In this document: positions 38,021-45,588 of the stretch, piece after piece
Numbering within the stretch: position 1 is the stretch's first letter
Layout: each line of letters begins with the position of its first letter
Source of the DNA: Actinomycetales bacterium Actino_02
GTDB taxonomy: Bacteria; Actinomycetota; Actinomycetes; Propionibacteriales; Propionibacteriaceae
Length of the DNA stretch: 64,000 bases
NCBI GenBank assembly: GCA_001603275.1
Contig: LUYM01000005.1
Location: 44,115 to 108,114 of the forward strand
Direction of reading: 5' to 3'
The notes under the pieces: generated by a model
Database searches by the model: none
What the model was told of the DNA's origin: nothing
Seen by the model: the letters and a program-made list of their open reading frames with translations, nothing else
Translations under genes and position numbers: made by a program

Positions 38021-40231
38021 TCAGGGCAGGGTGGTGGTGGCCCGCACCAGGTTGTGATCGGAGGGGATTACTCCGACGAAGTTGCCGGACGAGTCGACGT
38101 TGACCACCGTCTCCCACTCGGGCACCTCGATGCTGGGGGAGACCCAGATGTAGTCCAGGTAGGTGCCGTTGATGTAGCTGAAGCTCGGTGCCTTGCGGGC
38201 GTAGCCGTTGTAGCTGGAGAAGTTGGTCCGAATGCGCTTCTCAACGGTCGCACCCGGGGTGGTCTTGGTGGTCCGGTAGGCATTGCCCAGCGGATCGACG
38301 AAGCCGGCCGTCCGCATCGTGTCGTAGGGGCCGTTGGCCGGCACCGTCCACTTGTGCGAGTTGAAGTCGCCGACCACATAGGTGGGCAGACCACGTCCGG
38401 ACTCCTTGACGACGTCGAGGATTTCCTGGGTCTGCTGCACCCGCAGGTTGAAGTAGGTGGACGAGCCGTCGGCGTCGGCCTTGTTCTCCAGATGGGTGTC
38501 GGCGAAGAAGAACCGCTTGCCGGTCGCCTTCTGCTCGAAGACTGCCCAGGCCACATACCGGTCGCCGCCGGTCTTGCCGACCCGCGCCAGCAGCTTCGAG
38601 CCCTGGTCGACCAGGCTCAGCGTCGCACTGTTGTAGACGATCTTGGTGCCCTGGGAGGCGCCCTGGTCGCGGTAGGTGCAGTTGGACGGGGTGTAGGACT
38701 TCACGCAGTTGTTCCGGTTGGTGTTGGTCAGCTTGTAGGGGCTGCCCAGCCGCTTGGTCAGATCCTCGAACTGAGACAGGCTGATCGGATTGCCGGCGGA
38801 ATCCTTCAACCAGCCCTGCGAGGCCTCCTGCAGGCCCAGGACGTCCAGCTTCTGGGCCAGGATGTTCTTCACCACGGCGTCGCGACGCTCGTACCAGGTG
38901 CCTTCATTCGGCAGTGCGGTGTAGCAGTTCGCGCATTTGACGTTGTAGCTGCCCACCCGCAGGGTGCTGGCCGGGGCCGCCGTGGTGGTGGCGCTGACCG
39001 TCGTCGTGAACGAGCTGAGCGCGCTGGAGCTGGTCGTGGCTGCGGTCACCACCCGCAGCCGCAGGTAGTAGGTGGTCTTCTCGGCGAGCCCGGTCAGGGT
39101 GGTGCTGGTGCTGGTGGCGAAGACCGAGCGCGCCGCGGTGAAGCTGGCGCTCTCGGAGTAGTCCAGTTGGTAGGTGAGGCCGCTGCCTCGGCTCTTCCAA
39201 CTGGCCGCGATCTTGGTGGCACCGGACGGGCTGGCCTGCACCGGCGTCGGCGGCAGGTAGCTGGCGGCCGGCGAGGTGAGGGTGGTGGTGCTGGCCGCGG
39301 ACGAGTAGGGGCTCAGGTTCGTCCCGTCGGTGCGGATCACCCGGACCTTGAAGTAGTAACGCTTGCCGGAGCTGAGCCCGGACAGCTCGGCCGAGTTCGT
39401 GGTGACTCGCCGGTAGGTCGCGTTGCTCATCGACGAACTCGTCGAGTACTGCACCCGGTAGCCCGGGGCGTCCGCAACCGCAGCCCAGCTGAGGGCCACC
39501 GAGGTGCGTGCCGTCGCCGTGACCGTCAGTGATCCGGGGGCCGGCTGGCCGCCGGAGCTGGCCGAACTGCCGGCGCTTTGCGCCGTCGTCGCCGAGACCG
39601 TCGGGGAGTAGGCCGACAGGCTCGTCCCGGCCGAGTCGATGACCCGCACCTTGACGTAGTAGGTGGTGCCGCCGGACAAGCCGCTGAGCGTGTAGCCGGT
39701 GCCGGTGACCCGCACGTAATGCGGGTCGCGGAAGCCGGAGTCGGTGGCCCAACTGATCCGATATCGATCGGTATCACCTCGCGACGCCCAGGTCAGGGCG
39801 AGACTGTCCACCGCCGAGCTGGTCACGGCCAGACCAGACGGGCTGAGCCAGCGGTACCCCGAGCTGGCCTGAGTCTTTGCCTTGATGGCAGCGGAGTACT
39901 TGCTCAGATTCGCGCCGGTCGAGCTGATCGCGCGGACCTTGAAGTAGTAGGTCTTGCCGGCCTTCAGCCCGGTGATTTCTCCGGAGGTGCCGGTGAAGCG
40001 GACGTAGTGGGCCCCGCTCATCGACGAGCTCGTCGAATACTGGATCCGGTAGCCGGGGGCGCCGGAACTGGCCTTCCAGCTCAGGGCGACCGCGCTGCTG
40101 CTGGTGCTGACCGCCCGCAAGCCGGACGGCGTGGCCACGGCGGCCTGCGCCGGTGTGGCCACCAGCGCAGTCAGCAGCATGGCGAGCGCGGCGATCGCGC
40201 TGGCGATGCGGGCACGAATGGGGAAGTTCAC
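38021..40231 (-). CDS. Secreted FN3-repeat protein with EEP (DNase I-like) domain
   Basis: 736 residues from a GTG with CTGGAG upstream. A signal peptide (IASAIAALAMLLTALVATPAQA) precedes four FN3 modules (about 35-425). The C-terminal endonuclease/exonuclease/phosphatase domain carries LRVGSYNVKCANC, LGLQEASQG (metal Glu), FFFADTHLEN, VVGDFNSHKW and PSDHNLVRA. Activity could be on extracellular DNA or on phosphodiesters such as teichoic acid; the sequence cannot decide. The CxxC after the first strand is shared with the next gene. The start at 40231 is preferred over 40270 because it begins directly at the signal peptide. Confidence 0.82.
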   Translation of the reverse strand: MNFPIRARIASAIAALAMLLTALVATPAQAAVATPSGLRAVSTSSSAVALSWKASSGAPGYRIQYSTSSSMSGAHYVRFTGTSGEITGLKAGKTYYFKVRAISSTGANLSKYSAAIKAKTQASSGYRWLSPSGLAVTSSAVDSLALTWASRGDTDRYRISWATDSGFRDPHYVRVTGTGYTLSGLSGGTTYYVKVRVIDSAGTSLSAYSPTVSATTAQSAGSSASSGGQPAPGSLTVTATARTSVALSWAAVADAPGYRVQYSTSSSMSNATYRRVTTNSAELSGLSSGKRYYFKVRVIRTDGTNLSPYSSAASTTTLTSPAASYLPPTPVQASPSGATKIAASWKSRGSGLTYQLDYSESASFTAARSVFATSTSTTLTGLAEKTTYYLRLRVVTAATTSSSALSSFTTTVSATTTAAPASTLRVGSYNVKCANCYTALPNEGTWYERRDAVVKNILAQKLDVLGLQEASQGWLKDSAGNPISLSQFEDLTKRLGSPYKLTNTNRNNCVKSYTPSNCTYRDQGASQGTKIVYNSATLSLVDQGSKLLARVGKTGGDRYVAWAVFEQKATGKRFFFADTHLENKADADGSSTYFNLRVQQTQEILDVVKESGRGLPTYVVGDFNSHKWTVPANGPYDTMRTAGFVDPLGNAYRTTKTTPGATVEKRIRTNFSSYNGYARKAPSFSYINGTYLDYIWVSPSIEVPEWETVVNVDSSGNFVGVIPSDHNLVRATTTLP

Positions 40232-40388
40232 GTACCAGCTCCAGTGTTCATCCTGCAGAAGGATTTCCACGATAAGTCGGGGCTTGCAGATCGGGCTACT
40301 ACCCGGCTTCGAACCCTCAACCGCCGCTAAAGGCCTTGATACAGGCCAACAGGGCCCGTCGCGGGCCGTTCTGGGTGGAGTTCCTCGG

Positions 40389-41912
40389 TCAGCTCTCTGG
40401 CAACCAGACGGTCGCGCGCACCATGTTGTGATCGGACGGAATCGTCCCGATGAAGCGGCCCGAGTCGTCCACCTTCACCACGGTCTCCCACTCGCTGACC
40501 CGCATCTTGGTCACGAAGATGAAGTCCAGCTGCGTCCCATTGTCATAAGAGAACCGGGGCGCCTTGCGCTTGTAGTCGTTGAAGGTCGAGTAGTTGGTGC
40601 GGACGCGATTCTCGACGAAGGCGGACGGCGCGGCGCTGTGGCTGCGGTAGGTGTTGCCCAGCGGATCCAGGAAGCCGGCATTCACCATCATGTCGTAGGG
40701 CTTGTAGCCGCCCGACATCCACTTGAACATGTTGAAGTCGCCGACCACGATCGCCGGGGTGCCCTCGGGGGCCAGCTTCTTCATGGTCGACAGCACCGTG
40801 CTGGTCTGGCGAACCCGGACCGCCTTCTTGCTCTTGCCCGGTTCCAGGTGGGTGTCGCCGAAGACGAAGATGCGCCCGGTCAGCTTGTGCCGCAGCACCG
40901 CCCAGGCCAGGTAGCGGCGGGTCTTGCCGCCCTTGGGAAGCGGGGTGACGCCGGTCTTGATCACCTCGATGGTCAAGGTGTTGTAGACGATCCGGTTGTC
41001 CACGCCGGCGCCGCCTCCGATGTCGTGGTTGATGGTGACCGCGTAGGGCGCGCCCAGGCCGTTGACCAGGTCCTGATACTGAGAGACGCCACGGCCCGGC
41101 AACCGACCCTGCGAGGCCTCCTGCAGGCCGATCACGTCCGGCTTCTGGGAGAGAATCGTCGCGACCACGGCCGGCTTCCGCTTCGCCCACGAGGCTTCCT
41201 TGCCGCGGCGGCAGCTGGCGCACTTGATGTTGAAGCTGGAGACGACCAGCGGGACGTCCTCCGGAGTCTTGACCTCGGTCGGCGCCGACCAGTCGGTCAG
41301 CGGATCGCCGCCGTCGGAGACGCCGCGGACGCTCAGGTAGTAGGTGGTGTCTTTGGTGAGCTTCTCGAAGGTACCGGCGGGCTCGTCCAGCGCTTTCGGG
41401 TCGTCCAGGCCGGTCGGCGTCTTGCTGATCGAGGCCTGGTACTTCAGGTCCTTGCCCAGGTCGGTCCAGGTGGCGCTGACGGAATTGGTGGTCTTCTCGG
41501 TCACCGACACCACCGGTGCCGGGGTCGGGAAGCGTGACGACGAGGTGGTGAAGGTCAGAGTGCTGCTCCAGGCGCCGATCGAGTCGCCGTCTGGCTGGAA
41601 GCTGGCCACTCGAGCGAAGTAGTCGGTGCCCGGGGTCAGGCCGGTCAGCACGATGGACGGCTCCAGCGAGGTCACCCGGGTGGCGTTGCCGAAGTCGGAG
41701 CCGGTGCTGTAGTCGATGGCGTAGCCGTTGGCGGCGTCCACCGGCGCCCAGGCCAGAACGGCCATCGTCGGGCGCTGGCTGACCGTCACCGTCGCGGGCG
41801 GAGCGGGCAGCGGATCTGCCGAAGCCGAATTGGCGGCCTGAATGCCGACCAGCATTGCCAGGGTCACGGACACGGAAACGAGTCGGCCCAGTAGCCGCCT
41901 TCGTTTCTCCAT
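40389..41912 (-). CDS. Secreted FN3 protein with EEP domain (paralogue)
   Basis: 507 residues, a shorter relative of the neighbour. Signal peptide (VSVSVTLAMLVGIQAANSASA), two FN3 modules (about 40-235), then an EEP domain with VVSSFNIKCASCRRG, IGLQEASQG, FVFGDTHLEP, VVGDFNMFKW and PSDHNMVRA. The ATG has GGAGG upstream. The 157-bp gap between the two genes suggests separate promoters. The duplicated secreted enzymes lie beside the polymer genes, so turnover of that polymer is one possible role. Confidence 0.82.
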   Translation of the reverse strand: MEKRRRLLGRLVSVSVTLAMLVGIQAANSASADPLPAPPATVTVSQRPTMAVLAWAPVDAANGYAIDYSTGSDFGNATRVTSLEPSIVLTGLTPGTDYFARVASFQPDGDSIGAWSSTLTFTTSSSRFPTPAPVVSVTEKTTNSVSATWTDLGKDLKYQASISKTPTGLDDPKALDEPAGTFEKLTKDTTYYLSVRGVSDGGDPLTDWSAPTEVKTPEDVPLVVSSFNIKCASCRRGKEASWAKRKPAVVATILSQKPDVIGLQEASQGRLPGRGVSQYQDLVNGLGAPYAVTINHDIGGGAGVDNRIVYNTLTIEVIKTGVTPLPKGGKTRRYLAWAVLRHKLTGRIFVFGDTHLEPGKSKKAVRVRQTSTVLSTMKKLAPEGTPAIVVGDFNMFKWMSGGYKPYDMMVNAGFLDPLGNTYRSHSAAPSAFVENRVRTNYSTFNDYKRKAPRFSYDNGTQLDFIFVTKMRVSEWETVVKVDDSGRFIGTIPSDHNMVRATVWLPES

Positions 41913-42076
41913 TGCATCCTCCGCAGAAGCGATGATCGAGCCCCTGAACACCGGCCATCGCTGAACTAGAAATTTAGCATGCTCTCAGGTTTCTGCCGAG
42001 AGTGGCTGTCGGGCGGCCCGTGTGGCCGGCCCGGGAGCGAGGCCTGCGCGCAGCGGCACCGCGAGGACGTGCGAAA

Positions 42077-43720
42077 ATGGCGCCCATGTTGTCCCTGCCT
42101 TCCTTGCTCAGCGAGCGCGTCGCGGCCGTCGCCGGAGTTGATCCGGAGTTGCGTCCTGCGACCCGTCCCCAGTTCGGCCACTACCAGACCAATGTGGCGC
42201 TGCGTCTGGCCAATGAGCAGGGACGCCCGCCGCGCGAGGTGGCCGCCGAGCTGGTCACCAAGATCGACCTGGCCGACCTCTGCGAGCCGCTGGAGGTGGC
42301 CGGGCCGGGCTTCATCAACCTGCGGCTGCGCGCGGACGTGCTGGCGTCGGTGGCTACGGCTGTCCTGACCGAACCGGGCGCCGGGATCAGCAGGGCCGAG
42401 CATCCGCAGCGGGTGGTCGTCGACTACTCCTCGCCGAATGTGGCCAAGCAGATGCACGTCGGCCACCTGCGCTCGACGATCATCGGCGACTGCTTCACCC
42501 GGGTGCTGCGGGCTCAGGGCCACACGGTCATCCCGCAGAACCACATCGGCGACTGGGGTCGCCAGTTCGGCATGCTGGTGGAGCAGATCCTCGAGGAGGG
42601 TCTGGACGCGGCCTCCCTCGACCTGCCCGAAGCCGAGGCGCTCTACCAGCGGGCCAACACCCACCTGAAGGAGTCCGAGGAGTTCGCCGCCCGCTCGCGG
42701 GATCGGGTCGTCCTGCTCCAGTCCGGGGACGCCGAGACCCGGCGGATCTGGCAGCAGCTGATCGAGATCTCGCTGACCGGCTTCAACGCCACCTACGCGC
42801 GGATGAACGTGCTGCTGTCCAATGCCGACCTGGCCGGGGAGTCCATCTACAACGCCGATCTTCCGGTGGTGGCCGCCGACCTCGAGGATCGCGGCATCGC
42901 GGTGGTGGACGACGGCGCACTGGTGGTCTTCGTCGAGGGCTTCAATGCTCCGGCCATCATCCGCAATGCCCAGGGCGGCTTCGGCTACACCTGCACCGAC
43001 CTGGCCGCGATCCGCTACCGGGTCGGCGACCTGCGGGCCGACCGGATGATCTACGTGGTCGGCGCGCCCCAGACGTTCCACTTCGAGCAGGTGTTCGCGG
43101 TCGCCCGGATCGCCGGCTACCTGCCGGACGCGGTCAGTGCCGAGCATGTCGGCTTCGGTCAGGTGCTGGGCGCGGACGGAAAGAAGTTCTCCACGCGTGA
43201 GGGCACCGCGGTCACCTTGAACTCACTGCTGGACGCGGCCGAGGAGCAGGCCGCGCCGCCGATCGCGCTGGCCGCGATCAAGTACGCCGACCTGTCGTCC
43301 GGCTTGCAGAAGGACTACACCTTCGACGCCGAGCGGATGGTAGCCACCACCGGCGACACCGGTCCCTATCTGCAGTACGCGCACGCTCGGGCCAACCAGA
43401 TCCTGCGCAAGGCCGAGGCTGAGGGGTACACCTTCGAGACCATCACTGTGCTGACCGAGCCCGCTGAGCATCAGGTCGCGCTGCTGCTGAGCCGTTTCGG
43501 CGAGATCGTCGCCCAGGTCGGCGAGACCTTGCAGCCGCACCGGCTGTGCGGCTACCTCTACGAGTTGGCCGGTGCCCTCAGCGTGTTCTACGAGCAGTGC
43601 CCGGTACTGAAGAGCGAGGGCGAGGTGCGTTCCTCCCGGCTGGCGCTGTGCGCGGCCACCAAGAAGGTGCTGGCCACCGGTCTCGACCTGCTCGGCATCG
43701 AGGCTCCCGACCGGATGTGA
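42077..43720 (+). CDS. argS: Arginyl-tRNA synthetase
   Basis: 548 residues, class I aaRS that charges tRNA-Arg in the cytoplasm. An Add-1 N-terminal domain (FGHYQTNVALRLAN, FINLRLRADVL) is followed by VVVDYSSPNVAKQMHVGHLR with the HIGH-type motif, GDWGRQFGML, TCTDLAAIRYR, VLGADGKKFSTREGTAV in place of KMSKS, and the anticodon-binding end (QYAHARANQILRKAE). No second Lys follows GADGKK, as in many ArgS. The ATG at 42077 follows GAGGAC; an ATG at 42086 is possible. It has no obvious functional link to its neighbours. Confidence 0.95.
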   Translation: MAPMLSLPSLLSERVAAVAGVDPELRPATRPQFGHYQTNVALRLANEQGRPPREVAAELVTKIDLADLCEPLEVAGPGFINLRLRADVLASVATAVLTEPGAGISRAEHPQRVVVDYSSPNVAKQMHVGHLRSTIIGDCFTRVLRAQGHTVIPQNHIGDWGRQFGMLVEQILEEGLDAASLDLPEAEALYQRANTHLKESEEFAARSRDRVVLLQSGDAETRRIWQQLIEISLTGFNATYARMNVLLSNADLAGESIYNADLPVVAADLEDRGIAVVDDGALVVFVEGFNAPAIIRNAQGGFGYTCTDLAAIRYRVGDLRADRMIYVVGAPQTFHFEQVFAVARIAGYLPDAVSAEHVGFGQVLGADGKKFSTREGTAVTLNSLLDAAEEQAAPPIALAAIKYADLSSGLQKDYTFDAERMVATTGDTGPYLQYAHARANQILRKAEAEGYTFETITVLTEPAEHQVALLLSRFGEIVAQVGETLQPHRLCGYLYELAGALSVFYEQCPVLKSEGEVRSSRLALCAATKKVLATGLDLLGIEAPDRM

Positions 43721-43726
43721 CCCGCC

Positions 43727-43759
43727 CCGCAGAAAAGGGGACAGTCCCCATTTCTGCGG
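43727..43759. repeat. REP-like hairpin with GGGGACaGTCCCC core (left copy)
   Basis: CCGCAGAAA (43727-43735) pairs with TTTCTGCGG (43751-43759), and the inner GGGGAC/GTCCCC pair closes on one A. It lies between convergent argS and the antiporter gene and could terminate both. A relative sits on the antiporter's other side. Confidence 0.75.
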
Positions 43760-43774
43760 CGAATCGTCGCTGGC

Positions 43775-45499
43775 TCACTCCAGATACTGCTGGCGCAACT
43801 CGATCCCGATCTGGGTGGCGTCGAGCTGAGCCAAGGCGTCGTCCACCATCGTGGACGGGTAGGACCCGACTCCGCGCAGGTCGAGCAGCCTGCTGCGCTG
43901 CGCGTCGATCACCGCGAGCCGCAGGGCGGTCAGCTTGGCGATGTCGGGCCGCTGAGGGTCGTCGTCGGAGCGATCCAGGCGGGCACGCCACTTCTCGGCC
44001 AGCGCGGCCGCGTGCTCGTTGCCGCTGCTGGACAACCGGGCCAGAGCCGCGGCGTCGAGTTCGGCCTGCAGCGCGTCCCACTGTCCGGGGTCGGTGGCTC
44101 CGCGTCCGTCGGCAAGGCCGAGCTTCTTCGTCAGCGGCTGCAGAGTGAGCCCTTGGATGATCAGCGTGCCGACGGCGACCATGGTCGCCACCAGGATCAC
44201 CAACGAGCGGTAGGGGACTTCGGACGGCAGCGTCTGGGCGGCTGCGATGGTGATGGCGCCACGCATGCCGGCCCAGACCAGGATGCTGCCCTCTGGCCAG
44301 CCCAGGCGCTCGGCGGCCAAGTAGTCCAGGTCGGCGCGGCGCCGATCGAGCATTCGCTGCCACTGGCCGAGCCGATCGCGTCCGGCGGACTCGCGAGGGG
44401 ATCCCTGCCGAGGAATCGGGCCCTGAGCCTTCGGGAACCCTTCGCGGGGCGCGGTGCCGGCGTCCAGTTTCGCCTGGATGTGGACGATCCGCTCGCGGCC
44501 GGCTTCGGCTCGCTGATGCCGCCGGGCCAACTGCCACACCGACCACGACACCATGCCGACCCGCAACACGACGACCACGGCGCCGAGCAGTACGGCCAGA
44601 ACGGCCGGAAGCAGCAGGCCGGAATCCCCGGTGTCGGCGGCCAGTGCCGGCAGCTCGAGGCCGACCAGCAGGAAGACCGCACTCTCCAGAATCAGTTCGA
44701 TCGTCTTCCACACCGACCGCTCGGCGATCCGGACCTGGGCACCCATCCAGGCCGGCGTCCCGTAGCCGGTGACCAGGCCGGCAACCACGGCCGCCACCAG
44801 GCCGGACGCGCCGACCTCTTCGGCGGGCAAGTAGGCGGCGAAAGGAATGATCAAGGACAGCGCCACATTGGCCGAGACCTGGTGGATACGTCCTCGCACA
44901 ACCAGGTTGAGCCAACCGACGAGCCCGCCGATTGCGAGGGCCCCGACGACAGCCCAGACGAACTGGCCGGCGACGTCCAGCAGCGAGACCCCGATCCCGA
45001 TGGACGCCACCGCGGCCCGCAACAGAACCAGGGCGGACGCGTCGTTGAGCAGGCTCTCCCCCTGCAGGATCGTGACGATCCGCTTCGACACCCCGGCCTT
45101 ACGGACGATCGAGGTGGCCACCGCGTCTGTCGGGCTGATCACGGCGCCCAGGGCGATCCCCACGCCCAGCGGCATCCCCGGGACGATCGCCACTGCCACC
45201 AGCCCGACGACGACCGCGGTTAGTGCCACCAGCACCACCGAGAAGACCGAGATCGTCGGTAGATCGCGGCGAAACTCCATCACCGGGGTGTCCACGGCTG
45301 CGGCGTACAGCAGTGGCGGCAGGATGCCACCGAGAATCAGTTCGGGAGGAATCGCGACCGACTCGACGATCGGCAGCATGGTGAGGCCGAAACCCAGTGC
45401 CACCAGCAGCAGCGGGCTGGCCACTCCGATCTTCGGGGCCAGCGTGGACGCCGTGACGACCAGCAGGACACCGATGATGGCGACGACTTCGAGTTCCAT
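43775..45499 (-). CDS. Na+/H+ antiporter, CPA1/NhaP family
   Basis: 574 residues with about twelve transmembrane segments in the first two thirds, then a cytoplasmic tail with helical stretches. Family motifs are PPLLYAAAVDTPVMEFRRD, AVISPTDAVATSIVRKAG and LQGESLLNDASALVLLR, with the ND pair of cation exchange. A charged insert (about 325-375) separates the last spans, and WAGMRGAITIAAAQTLP follows. It exchanges cytoplasmic Na+ or K+ for protons. The gene lies between two GGGGAC-N-GTCCCC hairpins and is transcribed away from the GH31-kinase operon's end. Confidence 0.9.
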   Translation of the reverse strand: MELEVVAIIGVLLVVTASTLAPKIGVASPLLLVALGFGLTMLPIVESVAIPPELILGGILPPLLYAAAVDTPVMEFRRDLPTISVFSVVLVALTAVVVGLVAVAIVPGMPLGVGIALGAVISPTDAVATSIVRKAGVSKRIVTILQGESLLNDASALVLLRAAVASIGIGVSLLDVAGQFVWAVVGALAIGGLVGWLNLVVRGRIHQVSANVALSLIIPFAAYLPAEEVGASGLVAAVVAGLVTGYGTPAWMGAQVRIAERSVWKTIELILESAVFLLVGLELPALAADTGDSGLLLPAVLAVLLGAVVVVLRVGMVSWSVWQLARRHQRAEAGRERIVHIQAKLDAGTAPREGFPKAQGPIPRQGSPRESAGRDRLGQWQRMLDRRRADLDYLAAERLGWPEGSILVWAGMRGAITIAAAQTLPSEVPYRSLVILVATMVAVGTLIIQGLTLQPLTKKLGLADGRGATDPGQWDALQAELDAAALARLSSSGNEHAAALAEKWRARLDRSDDDPQRPDIAKLTALRLAVIDAQRSRLLDLRGVGSYPSTMVDDALAQLDATQIGIELRQQYLE

Positions 45500-45525
45500 G
45501 CCAGCACTCTAGGCGGCGTCTGGAG

Positions 45526-45562
45526 TCCCGCAGGGAAAGGGGACTGTCCCCTCTTCCTGCGG
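45526..45562. repeat. REP-like hairpin with GGGGACtGTCCCC core (right copy)
   Basis: CCCGCAGG (45526-45533) pairs with CCTGCGGG (45555-45562) around an inner GGGGAC(45538-45543)-T-GTCCCC(45545-45550). Same plan as the copy at 43727 with changed outer bases. It lies 27 bp before the antiporter start and 26 bp from the GH31 stop. Confidence 0.75.
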
Positions 45563-45588
45563 GGGACAACCGCCGGCGGGTCGAGGGG

